Below are positions 32,330 through 44,432 of a DNA stretch of 64,000 nt, in pieces (position 1 is the first letter of the stretch; each line of letters starts with the position of its first letter). The stretch comes from Blastomyces gilchristii SLH14081 (lineage: Eukaryota > Ascomycota > Eurotiomycetes > Onygenales > Ajellomycetaceae): positions 2,301,893-2,365,892 of the forward strand of contig NW_003101681.1 of NCBI RefSeq assembly GCF_000003855.2, given 5' to 3'. The notes beneath the pieces are model-generated. The model did not search any database. It saw only the letters and a program-made list of their open reading frames with translations, and was not told where the DNA came from. The position numbers and the translations under genes are program-made.

Positions 32330-34280
32330 ATGCAATTCTTATATCTACTGTGATTAATAACATGTATAATATGAAAGCTATGATAGACAGCAGTCTATAT
32401 TACTATGCAATGATAAAATCTTCAGTGTATCTCTTTATCAAAACTCTTCCTTGGTACAGAATTTAATAATTTAAAAGATATTCACATCTGTTATACAATG
32501 AAACTAAATATAGATATCAGAGAATATTAACATGAAGATGTCTATGCATATGAAGTTGATAATCTCAATTATAATATTATGTTAGAACTTATCTGACTAT
32601 CTGAACAAGGCATCTTACTAGACACTTAAAACAGAAGCTTAATATTTCTCAACAATAATAGAATTCATGAAGATAACATTCATAAAATCATGAACTTGAC
32701 ACAGATCTCTGCCAACATGTATAAAATACTCTGAAAAAGAAGTCACTGATAGAATCACTGACAGAGTTATTAACAGCAGAATTATGTGATAATCTACTTC
32801 ATCAGTCTAGCTGATATTAAAAAGGCTATAGAAAAGTTATTTTATGTCACAATAACAGATTCTTGTACAAAACTCTCTCAATAATATCATGAATATCTAG
32901 ATGTCTTTCAACAAGATAATATTACAAACATATCTCTCTTACAAGACTCAGATGTGAACCACAGTATTAAATTAGAAAAGAAGAATGATAAAGACTCTGA
33001 ATTATCATAAAACTCTCTTTATAATTTGTTCTGAGATGAACTTCTTCTTCTTCAAAAGATACTCAATGATCTGTTGAATAAAGAATTCATACATATTAGT
33101 AACTCTTTCATCACAGTCTCTATTCTCTTTGCAAAGAAACCAGGTGAAGAACTCTGATTCTGTGTGAACTATTGAGAACTGAACAGATTAACAAAGAAGA
33201 ACTGCTATTTTTTATCTCTTATCAATGAGACTCTAGCTTGCATTGAACAAGCTCAATAATTTATAAAGTTAGATGTCATTGCTGTGTTTCACAAGATCTG
33301 CATTGTTAAAGAAGAGAAGTAGCTTACAGTATTCTAAATATAATATAATCTCTTTGAATGAGTAGTCACACTCTTCAGCCTGGCTAATACTCTCAGTATA
33401 TTTCAGAAGTATATTAACTGAGCCCTCTGAGATTTCATTGATGAATTCATATCTGCATATCTCAATCATATTCTCATCTTCACTGATGAGTGTAGAAAAG
33501 AACATCAAGAACATGTACAGAAGATATTACAAAGACTATAAGAAGTAGAACTACTGATAGATATTGATAAGTATAATTTTGAAATCAAGAGTATTAAATA
33601 TCTGAGATTTATTATAGAAGCTGATAAGAGAATTCAAATGAATTCTGAGAAAGTCTCTGTTATTCTTGAATGAAAGGCTTCATGTACTGTGAAAGATGTA
33701 TAAAGCTTCATCAGATTCACTAACTTCTATTGATAATTTATATAAAACTTCTCAGATATCATGAGATTACTTACAGAACTTATCAAGAAGAACTTAGTAT
33801 TTCAGTGATCAGTGAATTCTGAAGCTGCATTTATACAGATGAAGAAGATGTTCATCAATACTTCTCTACTAATAATATTTAACTCTGATTATGAAATAGT
33901 TGTTGAAGCTGATTTCTCTGACTATGTGACAGAAGAAGCTATATTATAATATAATAATGAAGATATTCTACAATTATATGTCTTCATATCTAAGAAACTG
34001 AGTTCTGTTGAATACAATTATGAGATCTATGATAAGAAACTTCTTGTAATTATATACTATCTAGAAGAATGAGACTCTGAACTCTAAAGTATCTCTGAAT
34101 TTGAGATAATCACAGATTATAAGAATCTTAAGTACTTTATAACAATCTCTAAGCTCACTGAATGATAGATATAATAATCTGAGTTCTTAAGCTGCTTTCA
34201 TTTTATAATACACTACTGATCTGACAGTCAGAACTTAATGACAGATGCTCTCTTATAATGAGAGTAAGATATGTCTTTCA
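32330..34280 (+). pseudogene. protease, RT and RNase H relic of E6
   Basis: The protease region (32350-32420) keeps MIDSS in place of the DSG core. In RT, FCVNY then ELNRLTKKN (33160-33215) is the DYRxLN motif with Asp to Asn. AYLNHILIF (33455-33480) is the YLDD box with both Asp lost. RNase H has [15 protein letters not shown] (34000-34050) and ends with SQNLMTDALL (34220-34255), matching NxADALSR. The order matches E3 exactly. Inactive. Confidence 0.8.
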
Positions 34281-34639
34281 ATGTAATAGACATCTGTTGA
34301 ATGAAATAAGAGAACTGACTCTTAGATTCAAAGATATTGATTGATTAAGATAGAATAACTCATGACACTATATACACTTCTCTGATTAGAACACTCTGTC
34401 TCTGAATTAACACTGATACTGATATCTTCACTTCTTCTACACTGAATGAACTGTGATATACAGCAGCTCAGACTGATAAACTTCTTCAGACTCTCACTGA
34501 AGCAGTATAATAAGAAGTGTCTCAATTCTCTTCAGAACTATATATAAAGACTGACATCTTGAAATGTTCAGTTAATGACAATAATACTCTGTGATTTCAT
34601 GAATAATACTGAGTCTCTCACTTCAAACCCTTACATACT

Positions 34640-35926
34640 TGAATAATGTAAGAGATGCATGACTCATATATAACTGAATATCTGAGTCATGAATAACTGT
34701 ACTGAATAATCTCTCAAGAATTCTACTGATCTGAGATATCAAACAGCATCAGACACTTCATCTAAAACTGTAACTATTGTTTCTTCATTATCTTATGAAA
34801 GAACTGTTGAAAGAGTCTGTTGAAATCACTCAATATCTCTGATAGAATCTGATAAGATGTGATAATTGACTTCACTGTTAATCTTTCTAAGAGTAAGAGA
34901 TATAGAAACATTCTGATTATTATAAACTGATTAAGTAAAAATATAATATTGAAACCTTGTAATAAGATGAATACTGAACAAATTACTGACACTTTTCTAC
35001 AGAGCTTATTCTATTGAATGCATGAATTACTGAGATCTATAGTATCAGATTAAGACTGTCAATTTGTAAGCACTCTCTGAGCAAGAATCTGTCAAGTTCT
35101 GAAGATTATATATTGTTTATTAACCGTCTATCACTCTAAGACTGATGATGTGTCAGAATGAATAATTCAGATTATAAAGAACTATCTCTGTAAGTTCTGT
35201 AACTACTTATAAGATAATTGATATGAACTTCTTCTATACATAGAGATTGCTATTAATGACTGAGATACTGTTTCAACAGATGTAAGTCTGTTCTTTCTTA
35301 TACATAATTATTACATGAAGATGTTAAATCTTCTAGAGATTACACAGTTCACACTGAATCTCTGCAGTCTGATTCAGATTGCTGATAATATAATAATAAA
35401 GCTCTGAGATATCTGTGACTGAGCAGAAGCCTTTATGACAAGCACTAAACAAGATCAAGAGAATCAAGTTAATATCTGACAAGATTTCACAGAACAGTAT
35501 AAGATAGAAGATCTTGTATAATTAAATCTCAAGAATATACAGATCACACACTCATTCTGTACATTGAACTATCATTATATGAAATACATAGTGACAGAAG
35601 TTCTAGACAGTTATAACTATCATCTTAATACTTCATTAGAGATTCATAATGTCTTTCACATGAGCTTGCTCTGCTGTGCTGTCACTGACCTGTTTTCTTC
35701 TCAACTGACTTCTGACTGACAGCTGCCAGGGATCATAGAAGAAGATAATGAGCTTGAGTGAGAGATCAAAGATATTCTCAATGAGAGATCTCATGACTGT
35801 AGCTGATAATATCTTGTGAAATGAGTTAATTATAATCAGCTGACCTGAACTCTGAGTTTCATGCTATCTGAGACTGCAGCTCTTGACTGATGAGAACTAC
35901 ATGCAATCAGAGAAGAAAGAGGCTAA
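34640..35926 (+). pseudogene. integrase and chromodomain relic of E6
   Basis: The zinc-binding part ends with RHFI, stop, NCNYC (34748-34780), a CX2C. The core continues to about 35450. A chromodomain at 35740-35900 has DNELE, EIKDILNERS and YLVK followed by stop (Trp). It is colinear with E3 and E1. The 72- and 65-codon minus-strand frames across this region are chance. Confidence 0.78.
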
Positions 35927-36258
35927 TATGATAGACTGCGCCTGATCAATTATATAGACTATTCTGTTACACTTCACAGATTATGTATACACTCTGATTC
36001 TCAGTCATTCTCAATCACTGATTCTCAGTCACTACTTCAATTCTCAGTCATTCTCAATTGTCAATTCTCAGCTGTTATGAACACATATAGATTCTTCCGC
36101 CCTGAAACTTCAATATGTACATTATTATATATGTGTATAAATATTCACTTCAATTGCTGATTCTTACACTTTCTCTTTCTTTTCCTTCTTTAATGTTTTT
36201 CTCTTTGTTATATAAGTTCTATTTATTATATCAATCTATTCGGCGTAGGCCTCTTACA
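35927..36258 (+). repeat. 3' LTR of E6 (332 bp)
   Basis: The inner (left) start is mutated (TATGATAGACTGCGCC) and the outer end keeps CGGCGTAGGCCTCTTACA. The internal repeat region (35985-36075) has an expanded, irregular form, giving an intermediate length. Confidence 0.88.
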
Positions 36259-36597
36259 AGAGAGAAGAAAGAAATGAGAATAATCTATTTTTATAATATA
36301 AAAATAGAGAATCACTGCAATCATTCTCTCTAGTAATAAATATCTGTTTTCTGCATGTATTTCTGGTATAGAGTATATGATAACTGTATACAAAGAATAT
36401 CAATAGTACATGTATAAAATAAAGATAATATAATACTATAGCTGTTTCTGTACATCTCTGAAAGCTGTCAATATTTTCTTTAAGTCTCTTTATATTTGAT
36501 AAGTCAATAATATATTTCAATGTACTCTTTCTTTCATTATTAATATTATTAGTATTATTATTATTATTATTATCATTATCACTATTATCATCATCAC

Positions 36598-36644
<47 letters not shown>

Positions 36645-37025
36645 CATTGCTGACTATCTCTTCTATCTTGATTCTTTATTAATACTTACTAAAATAAATC
36701 ATGTTATTTCTCTTCAAATATTCTGCGGTTCTACAGATTATCAAGATATGTGAGTACTATCACAGATTGAAGAGTGAGAAGAAGAAGAAGTTTAAGTGAG
36801 AGAAGACAGATTGTAAGACATATTATAATATCTTGAAAAAACTCTATAAAAGAGTAGAATAATAATAATTTTAAGTAACACTTCTGATAAACTTAGACTG
36901 AACTAAGTATAGAAACAATGTGAATAACACTGTATATAAGAGAATGAAAAAGAAGATAGTGAAGAGTCTTATACAGTAGTAATAAAATTAAAAGAAGTTC
37001 TGAGAATGATTTAAGATTAAGATAA
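36259..37025. other. AT-rich spacer with ATT microsatellite
   Basis: Host sequence between E6 and a relic LTR. No gene recognised. The 88-codon minus-strand frame at 36254-36520 begins near the LTR edge, has no known motif and looks like composition. Confidence 0.5.
36537..36648. repeat. (ATT)n microsatellite with ATC variants
   Basis: About 110 bp of ATT triplets with interspersed ATC and AGT units; the longest pure run is at 36598-36641. Confidence 0.95.
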
Positions 37026-37104
37026 TATAAGAAATCTCACTTCTCACAGATTCTTTATCTCTATTTCTATGTCTTATGTAATTAATAGAGTTAGCAGCTC
37101 TTGA
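37026..37104 (+). repeat. Relic LTR fragment of the E5 family
   Basis: It aligns base by base with the first 79 bases of the E5 LTR in sense orientation. TATAAGAAATCTCACTTCTC stands against TGTAAGAAATCCCGCTCCTC, and nearly all differences are C/T or G/A. It ends abruptly at a hAT-like terminus. Confidence 0.75.
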
Positions 37105-37210
37105 TAGACTGGCCGGTAAGATCATGAATTTCATATTTAATCGCATTTAATCTGATCTTATACATTTCTTGACGTGAGTTTCATCAGAATCAAGCCTTAA
37201 AAAAATCTGA
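37105..37210 (-). mobile_element. Fragment or divergent relative of the hAT MITE
   Basis: Starts TAGACTGGCCGG and follows MITE copies 3 and 4 for about 90 bases (ATCATGAATTTCATATTTAA, TACATTTCTTGACGTGA), then diverges. The 8 bases before it (gctcttga) are a candidate target copy, but no right end or matching duplication was found up to 37854. Confidence 0.55.
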
Positions 37211-37854
37211 AAATCAATTATTTCTGAGAGAAATGACGTGAAAAATGATCAGATCTAATTCAAGAACAGTAAAATGAAAGTAATTTCTCAGAATAAACTG
37301 TAAAAGATGATTATTCTTTCAAAATTAAAATGAAACTGAGACTGAAGATTAAAATCAGTCTTATTCAGTTCATTCAGTGATTGCTTATATAATCAGAATT
37401 TGATAACAATTATTGATAACACTTATGAAATAACTATATATATTCTTATACAAGTTTATTCTTCACTTTTATATAAAAACTACACTTCTCTAATATACTG
37501 TGAATGTGATCAGAGATATTAAACTGTCTGATAATTTCATGTTTTACAATCATGAGTTTCTTAATTATTTCTTCTTGTAATTGTCTCTGATGATAGTAAT
37601 AAATATCTTGACTTAAGTTGAACTTTCACTTCATTCTTATCTCTGCTAATGAAATTATCAGAATATCATATATTATTAGTATAACAGTTAAATATATACT
37701 CTTAACAATTTTTCATAACTCTAGAATTGATTTAGTATGTAAATTCATCAGATCATCTTGAAGATAGCAGTTAAATTCAGTTTTATAAGTATATAGTTTT
37801 GGCTGATTTTCAGTTATAATTAATATATGCAAGTTCTATTTCAATGTTAGTATT
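37211..37854. other. AT-rich spacer, no feature recognised
   Basis: Could be the interior of a longer hAT relative that starts at 37105. No frame longer than expected by chance. It ends with gtatt (37850-37854), the left target copy of E1. Confidence 0.4.
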
Positions 37855-38158
37855 TGTGACGGGCTGCGCCTGATCATTTATATAGACTATTTCATTACAC
37901 TTCACAGATTCCAACCGCTTCATTCTTGAACATGTACACTCTGATTCTCAGCCATTCTTAATCACCGATCCTCAGCTGCCACGAACGCGTATAGATTATT
38001 CCGCCCCGAAGCTTCACTGTGTATATCACTACATACATGTATAAATATTCACTTTGATTGCTGATTCTTGCACTTTCTTTTCTTTCTTTAATGTTTTTCT
38101 CTTTGTTATATAAGACCTATCAATATTATATTGATCTATTCAGTGTAGACCTCTTACA
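37855..38158 (+). repeat. 5' LTR of E1 (304 bp)
   Basis: Starts TGTGACGGGCTGCGCC and ends GTAGACCTCTTACA. A TATAAATA box lies at 38039-38046, followed by a CT-rich tract and AATGTTTTTCT (38090-38100), the presumed R start. Confidence 0.95.
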
Positions 38159-38171
38159 CTAGAAAAATGTT
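38159..38171 (+). promoter_or_regulatory. Candidate self-complementary primer-binding site of E1
   Basis: CTAGAAAAATGTT directly follows the 5' LTR and is complementary to the R tract AATGTTTTTCT, allowing for one C/T change. G/C variant. There is no TGG start as for a tRNA primer. Confidence 0.55.
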
Positions 38172-38649
38172 CATTGTCTTCTTATTAGAAATGATTATTC
38201 ACACATTGTCTTCTCATTAGAAATGATTAATCATTGAGAGATATCTGAATGTGTAATAATGTGTAGAAAAGAGAAACAGTTAAGCAGACACTGAGTTCTC
38301 AGATAGAAGCTTGCTCATCAGTCACTCTGACTCTGTAATAAGATTTTACAAGAGAATGTCAGTGAAAGATCCGAGAGTTCTTACACTTCAGACATATGAG
38401 ATATTCATATAATTACACATTCAATGATCAATATAACCATGTCTAATGATAATATGAGAGAACTCTTAAATGTAAGTATAGATGCGATGCCACAGTGACT
38501 ATAAGCAATATTGAAATTATAACAATAATAAATAGCTGATATGCATGCAACTCAACAACATCAATATGAAGAGATTCAATGATTATTATAACAAGTAACT
38601 CATGCAATTTCATCATCTACAGAATCAAATATAAAAGCACTGAAAGAAT

Positions 38650-39046
38650 GCTTAAATACTCTCATATATTTTAATACTTCTGACCTCACTCTCTACTCAT
38701 CATGAAGAATGGAAATGCTTGTGAAACTGAGTATAGATGAAGATGCTATCAGTTCATTAATTAATCAAGATTAATATATCAATGAATAATTGAAGAATTA
38801 TGTGAAACAGAAGTTTCATTCATGAATGAAAGTATGTAAATCAGTGTTACAAACATCTGATAATATCATAAAACATCTTGATATTCTGTTTCAACACACT
38901 GCCATGCAATAGAAGATATTAAATTGATTACAGAGTATCTGACAGAGAAACACTTCTCTTACAATATTCATTTCTAACTTTGACATCAAGATCTTAGAAG
39001 CAGGTGATCAATCTTGAGAGAATCAAATGAAGACTAGCATGCTTAA
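38650..39046 (+). pseudogene. gag relic of E1, N-terminal part
   Basis: The reading probably starts at the ATG near 38702 (MKNGNA). It is colinear with gag of E3 (44972 onward) and interrupted at the target site cttaa (39042-39046) by E2. The next 660 or so bases of leader between LTR and ATG hold no frame. Stops throughout. Confidence 0.7.
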
Positions 39047-39409
39047 TGTAAGAGGCCTACGCCGAATAGATCGGTATTATATTGATAGGTCTTATATAAC
39101 AAAGAGAAAAATGTTAGAGAAGAAAAGAAAGAGAAAGTGTGAGAATCAGTGATTGAGATAAATATTTATACACATATGTGATGATGTATGCAGTGGAGCT
39201 TTGAGGCAGAAGAATCTATACATGTTCATGACAGCTGAGAATCAGTGATTGAGAGTGGCTGAGAATCAGAGTGTACACATTTGTGACGGCTGAGAATTGA
39301 TAATTGAGAATGACTGAGAATTGAAGTGTACATATTTAAGAGTGAAGTGAAAGAATCTATGAAGTGTAATGAAATAGTCTATATAATTGATCAGATGCAG
39401 TCTGCTACA
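39047..39409 (-). repeat. 3' LTR of E2 (363 bp)
   Basis: The outer (left) end keeps GCCTACGCCGAATAGATCGG; the inner end is mutated to GATGCAGTCTGCTACA. Confidence 0.95.
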
Positions 39410-40347
39410 TTAGCTTCTCTCTTTCAGAAGTAGTTCTCATCAGTCAAGAACTGCTGTTTCAGATAATACAGAACTCAGAGTTCAGATTAATTAATTATAG
39501 CTAACTCATTTCACAAGATATTATCAGCTGCAGCTGTATGATCTCTTATTAAGAATATCTTTAATCTCTCACTCAAGCTCATTATCTTCTTCTATGATCT
39601 CTGGCATCTGTCAGTTGAAAGTCAGTTGGAAAGAGAATGAGTCAGTGACAGTACAGTGAAGCAAGCTTGTGTGAAAGATATTATAAATTTCTGATAATGT
39701 GTTAAGATAGTAGTTATAACTACTCAGAACTTCTATCACTTTATATCTGATATAACAGTAATCTAGTGTATGAGATGAATATGTAATTTATATATTCTTA
39801 AGATTCAATGATATCAGATCTCTTATCTTATATTATTCAGTGTGGTCTCAGTAAACATTAATTTAATCTTCTTAATTCTGTTTAGTACTTATTATGAAGA
39901 CTTCTGCTTAATCACAGATGTCTCAGAGTTTTATTACTATATTATCAGTAATCTGAATTGAACTGCAGAGGTTCAGTGTGAACTGTGTAATCTCTAGAAG
40001 ATTTAACACTTTCATATAATAACTATATATAAGAAAGAATAAGCTTATATCTGTTAAAATAGTGTCTTAATCATTGATAGCAACTTCTGTATGTAGAAGA
40101 AGATCATGTCAGTTATCTTATAAGTGATTACAGAACTTATAAAGATAATTCTTTACAGTCTGAATTATTCATTCTGATACATTATCAGTCTCAGAATGAT
40201 AGACAGTTGATAGATGATATATAATCTTGAGAACTTGACAGATTCTTATTCAGAGAGTACTCATGAATTAACAGCTCTGATCTGATATTATAAATCTCAG
40301 TAACTTATACATCTGATAGAATAAACTCTGTAAGAAGACTTCAGTGA
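39410..40347 (-). pseudogene. integrase (3' part) and chromodomain relic of E2
   Basis: The minus strand is colinear with E3 48540-49469. The chromodomain lies near 39490-39620 and the integrase C-terminal part at 39650-40330. The reading is cut at 40337-40347 by the LINE target duplication gacttcagtga and resumes at 43026. Full of stops at Trp/Arg sites. Confidence 0.72.
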
Positions 40348-40349
40348 GA

Positions 40350-41330
40350 AAAGTTCTAGAAAAGATAATAGCTACTAGATTATCTTTTATAAGCTCTATT
40401 AGTGATTCTCTTCTATTTAATGAACAAATGAGAGGTAGAAAACAATGTTCTGCAATTGACACTGTTCTCTCAGTTCTTCATGATGTTCAAATAGCAAAGC
40501 ATGAAGGCCTGGTCTCAACTGCAGTTTTTATTGACATAAAAGGTGCATTTGATCATGTTTCAAAGTCTAAGATGATTCAAACTTTGAAGATGTTAAAACT
40601 GCCACTTTCTCTAATAAAATGAGTTGATTGTTTCATGTCTAAAAGAATTATACAACTATTCTTTGATGGAAGAAAACAAGACAAAACTGAGATAAAAATA
40701 GAAGTATCATAAGGATCTCCAATCTCACCTGTTTTATTTGCAATATACACTGCATATTTATTCAAGAATAGAGAGATGAAAATAGTGAGATCTTCAAGTT
40801 ATGTAGATGATATTGATCTTCTCTACAGTTCAAAGACAATCAAAGAGAATTTAGAAGTGGTTGAGAAAGCAGCAAAGGAAATCTTTGTTAGAGCAGATAT
40901 CAATCTAATTCAATTTGATATGAATAAAACTGAGTTAATTCACTTTTTTCCCAGATTTAATGAGAAAGAACTAAGTCTAACTCTTCTGAATAAAGAGATT
41001 AAACCCAGTTTGAATGTCAAATGACTAGAAGTATGGTTAAACTCCAAGTTGAATTTTAAATATCACATTCAACAAAGAATCATCAAGGCAGAGAGACTAC
41101 TGAATAGTATAATCAGACTATCAAATACTGAGAGAGGTTTATCTTTTCAGGCTATGAGACAGTTGTACATAGCCTGTATTACCTCAGTAGCTGATTATAG
41201 AGTTCAAGTTTGATGAAACAATCAAGGCAACTTCACTGAACTGTTTCAAAGTCTATAAAACAGAGCTTTGAGAAGAATTCTGGAAGCATTCAAATCATCT
41301 CCTATTAAAACAATGGAAATTGAAGCCTCA
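40350..41330 (+). pseudogene. LINE reverse transcriptase relic
   Basis: The reading begins with KVLEKIIATRL, a typical early RT block of LINEs. It follows with SAIDTVLSVLHDVQ, VFIDIKGAFDHVS (catalytic Asp, 40530-40565), a QGSPxSP block with Gln to stop (40710-40730) and YVDDIDLL (40799-40822), the intact YxDD. Stops at 40621, 40708 and 41023 fall at Trp or Gln positions. An ATG at 40344 lies in the flanking target copy and is not a real start. Two longer open pieces are 40344-40622 and 40776-41024. Confidence 0.88.
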
Positions 41331-41629
41331 ATTCCACCTCCTGCTATTTGATTTGAAAAGGCCTGTATGAACTATGCTCTGAGAGTCATAAAGATGAGCT
41401 CAAATCATATAATCAGAGAAAGAGTCTCTTCTTCATTTCCATCAGTTAACTCAGGAAATGAACTGGATTGAAATAGATTTCTTGATTGAAATGAGAATAA
41501 TGATTTAAAGAAAATGCTCTCTCAACTGTATAGACTATGTTCACTTATTAAGAATCAATTTTCTTCATTAAATGTTGAGAAAATTGATCATGAGAAGATA
41601 TCTCTCTGAAGAGAAAAGCTGGAATCTCT

Positions 41630-42645
41630 CATAGACTTATAAATAAGTGAACTATCTAAAGAGAGAGAATATGAACAGCATTTGAAGAAGATCTCTACAA
41701 TCAATATAAAAGACTCTATTCTGATTTACTCAGATGGCTCAAAAAATGAGAATTTGAATAGATTAGATGCAGGCATTGCTTATACTGAAGATAATATCAA
41801 TTTTATCTCAGATTTCTGGAATTTAGGCTGTGAATCTGAAGTCTTTAATGCTGAACTATTTGCAATAGTGAAAGCTTTCAAACTCATTAAAATAAAATCT
41901 CATAAAAGAGGAAATTGTTTGAAAGAGGCATGAATATTCTCTGATAGTCAAGCTGCTTTAAAAAGACTTAGAAATAGTCAGATTCATAATGATCAAATGA
42001 ATCTTGACCTGATTTTAAACTCTGTTTTGAAAATTCAAAAGAGAAGAACATCTAAACTAATAATTCATCTGCATTGAGTTCCTGCTCATATGAATATTCA
42101 TGGCAATGAATTGGCTGATTCAGCTGCAAAAAAGGGTTCAGAATTAAGCAGATCTATTCAAAAAACAGTGTCCTGGTCTTTCATAAAGAGAAAGATAAAG
42201 AATCTTGTTTAAACAAGTGAAATGAAAGCTGGCAGAAACAAAAGAAGAGCATACATTATTCAAGATTTGAGATAAAATCAAAGTGAAAATCTTGTTCAAT
42301 TAAATGCAAAAAGAAAATATTCTCATTCATAATTCAGCTAAAACTAGAACATGGTTATTTCAAATCCTATATACAAAGATTTGATGATAGATTTGATTCA
42401 ACAGAGTGCTCATTCTGCAATACAAATGAGAATCCTGAGTATATTGTAATGCATTGTGCATTATACAATAGTCTCAGAGTCAGATTAAAGAAGAAGTATG
42501 ATTTAAATCAATTAAATATAAGGTTCTTATTCTCAACTGAGACAGGACTTAAATACTTAATAGACTTTCTATCAGAAACTCAAGCAGCTACAAGAAAATG
42601 GCTTAACTCAGAAGTATCTGAATATGAAGAGGTGGAAATTGATTA
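41630..42645 (+). pseudogene. LINE RNase H and C-terminal zinc-finger relic
   Basis: RNase H shows IYSDGSKNE (41724-41750), NAELFAIVKA (41847-41876), FSDSQAALKRL (41938-41970) and VPAHMNIHGNELADSAA (42078-42128), covering the catalytic Asp-Glu-Asp-Asp positions; the Trp before VPAH is TGA. The last part has CSFCNTNENPEYIVMHC (42410-42460), the usual CX2CX7HX4C finger with His to Tyr. A frame shift lies between about 42200 and 42400. The frame closes at 42646, followed by an AT-rich 3' UTR. Confidence 0.85.
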
Positions 42646-42646
42646 G

Positions 42647-43025
42647 ATATAGTCTGTTAAAACAGCTATACACTCTCTTTTAATAATTTTATTTTGTTAT
42701 AGTCTTTCTTTACTGTACTTGTTTCTTTCTGTTCTTTTCTATCTATCTATTTAATGTGTCTATCTTTAGGACTATGTTCTCTTTTCCTTTGTCATGATGT
42801 TTTCAAATGGTTTCAAAGTATTAATAGGTGTTGAAATACTGCAATTTGTAAACAGTTTTTGTATTCTGGGCTGGAATTTTCTGATTTTGCATATCTGAAA
42901 TTGATAAGTGTATAATAGTTGACTCTATAGATATAGGAAAAACCCTGAGAACTAGAGGTTCTCAGGTAGATGTCATAGTCTCTGACTGCATACATCTATA
43001 ATTGAAGAATAATAATAATAATAAG
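42647..43025 (+). other. 3' UTR and repeat tail of the LINE
   Basis: Non-coding, T-rich at first, with a GC-balanced segment near 42940-42975, ending in (AAT)n. No gene seen. Confidence 0.7.
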
Positions 43026-44048
43026 GACTTCAGTGACTTATTCAATATTCATCTTATTGCAAGATTTCAATATTATATCTTTACTTAGTCAGTCAATGAT
43101 GATCAGAATGTTTCTATAATTCTTACTCTCAGAAAGATTAATAATGAAGTTAATTACTATATCTCATCAGATTCTATTAGAGATATTAAGTGATTTCAGT
43201 AGATCTTTTCTATGATTCTTTTATAAGATAATAGAAGAACAGTAGTTACAGTTTCAGATGATGCATCTGATACTGTTTAATATCTCAGGTTAATAGAACT
43301 CTCAGAAGATTATTCTATACAGTTATTCATAATCTGAATAATCAGTTATACATGAATCAAGCATCTCTTGCATTATTCAGATGTGTAAGAGTTCAGAGTA
43401 TGAGACTCAGTATTGTTTATGAAATTATAGAGTGTTTTTATCATCAATTAAATATTCTGAGATGTCAATTCTTACATGTAGTTCTGAGGAAAATCAGAGT
43501 GCTTCTTATTATACTGCTTCAGTGAGTGTTTAAAGAAGTTCATTGATTTGAGCTGCTGTATGTCATAGCTCATCTAATATAGATTCAGAAGAAGTTGAGA
43601 TATCAGTGACAGTTCTAGTTAAAGAAGTATATATAGTTCTAATCAGAGAAGTATGTATAGTATTATAAGCTGTTTCATCTTGATCAACTAGTATCTTCAG
43701 ATTCAAGAGCTGATGCTCTTGATTCATTCAGTGAGTATCTGTTACATTAGATGATATATCTTGCACTTGTTATGAGAGAGCATCTGTCATCAAGTACTGA
43801 CTGCCAGAGTGATAGTGTATTGTAAAATGAAAGTAACTTAAGAACTCAGATCATCACATCTGTTATTCAGTGAGTTTATAAGTAGTTGTAAAGTATTTGA
43901 GATTCTTATGATCTGTGATTATCTTAAATTCAGAGACACTTCAGAGTTCAGAGTCTCATTCTTTTAAACAGTGTATAATTATAAAAAGTTTTTTATTATA
44001 GATCTCATAGTTGCATTCAGCAGGACTCAGTTTCTTAGACATGAAGAT
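43026..44048 (-). pseudogene. integrase (5' part) and RNase H (3' part) relic of E2
   Basis: The minus strand is colinear with E3 47560-48530. RNase H includes the segment matching SPAECNYEIYN-KK (about 43990-44040), which E3 cuts at aagat (44044-44048). The integrase zinc-binding region lies near 43240-43400. Inactive. Confidence 0.7.
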
Positions 44049-44419
44049 TGTAACGGGCTGCGCCCGATCAATCATATAGACTATTCCGTTACACTCCACA
44101 GATTCCAACCACTTCATTCTCGAACACGTACGCTCCGATTCTCGGCCATTCTCGATCACCGATCCTCGGCCGCTACGAACGCGTGTAATGTACACTCCGA
44201 TTCTCAGCTGTTCCTGATTGCCAATTCTTGGCTGCTATGAATGCGTGTATATTCTTCTGCTCTGAAGCTCCACTGTGTACATTACCACATATGTCTATAA
44301 ATATTCATCCTGATCACTGATTTCTACACTTTCTCTTTCTTTCCTTCTTTAACATTTTTATCTTTGTTAAATAAGACCTATTAATATAATACTGATCTAT
44401 TCAGTGTAGGCCTCTTACA
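44049..44419 (+). repeat. 5' LTR of E3 (371 bp), CpG-rich outer half
   Basis: Positions 44049-44190 keep many CG and CC sites (GGGCTGCGCCCGATCA, CTCGGCCGCTACGAACG). The inner end is mutated to TTCAGTGTAGG. Two units of the internal repeat lie at about 44130-44240. A TATAAATA box lies at 44296-44303 and the R tract AACATTTTTAT at 44351-44361. Confidence 0.96.
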
Positions 44420-44432
44420 CTATAAAAATATT
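44420..44432 (+). promoter_or_regulatory. Candidate self-complementary primer-binding site of E3
   Basis: CTATAAAAATATT follows the LTR directly and is the A/T variant, matching the AACATTTTTAT variant in its own LTR. Confidence 0.55.

Larger units (their letters stand above)
31460..36258 (+). mobile_element. E6, right part: gag to 3' LTR of a family A element
   Basis: Continues the E6 gag from 17868 after the E4 insertion, then protease, RT, RNase H, integrase, chromodomain and a 3' LTR on the plus strand. The right flank agaga (36259-36263) would be the right target copy. Its 5' LTR is not seen. Confidence 0.88.
40348..43025 (+). mobile_element. 5'-truncated LINE (non-LTR retrotransposon)
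   Basis: Carries an RT, an RNase H and a C-terminal zinc-finger region on the plus strand, no LTRs, and an AAT-repeat 3' tail (43007-43023). An 11-bp duplication gacttcagtga (40337-40347 and 43026-43036) flanks it, typical of target-primed insertion. The 5' end starts inside the first RT blocks, so ORF1, the endonuclease and the start of RT are missing. The RT plus RNase H layout fits the Tad1/I group of fungal LINEs. Less decayed than the surrounding gypsy copies. Confidence 0.92.

Noticed and set aside
37351..37362. ATCAGTCTTATT as the right end of the hAT-like fragment starting at 37105
   Set aside because: It differs from CAGTCTA and the following bases do not repeat gctcttga, so no target duplication supports it.
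43956..44240. Opposing open frames at the E2/E3 border
   Set aside because: Both cross the LTR border of E3 and are made of LTR sequence plus a piece of E2 RNase H.
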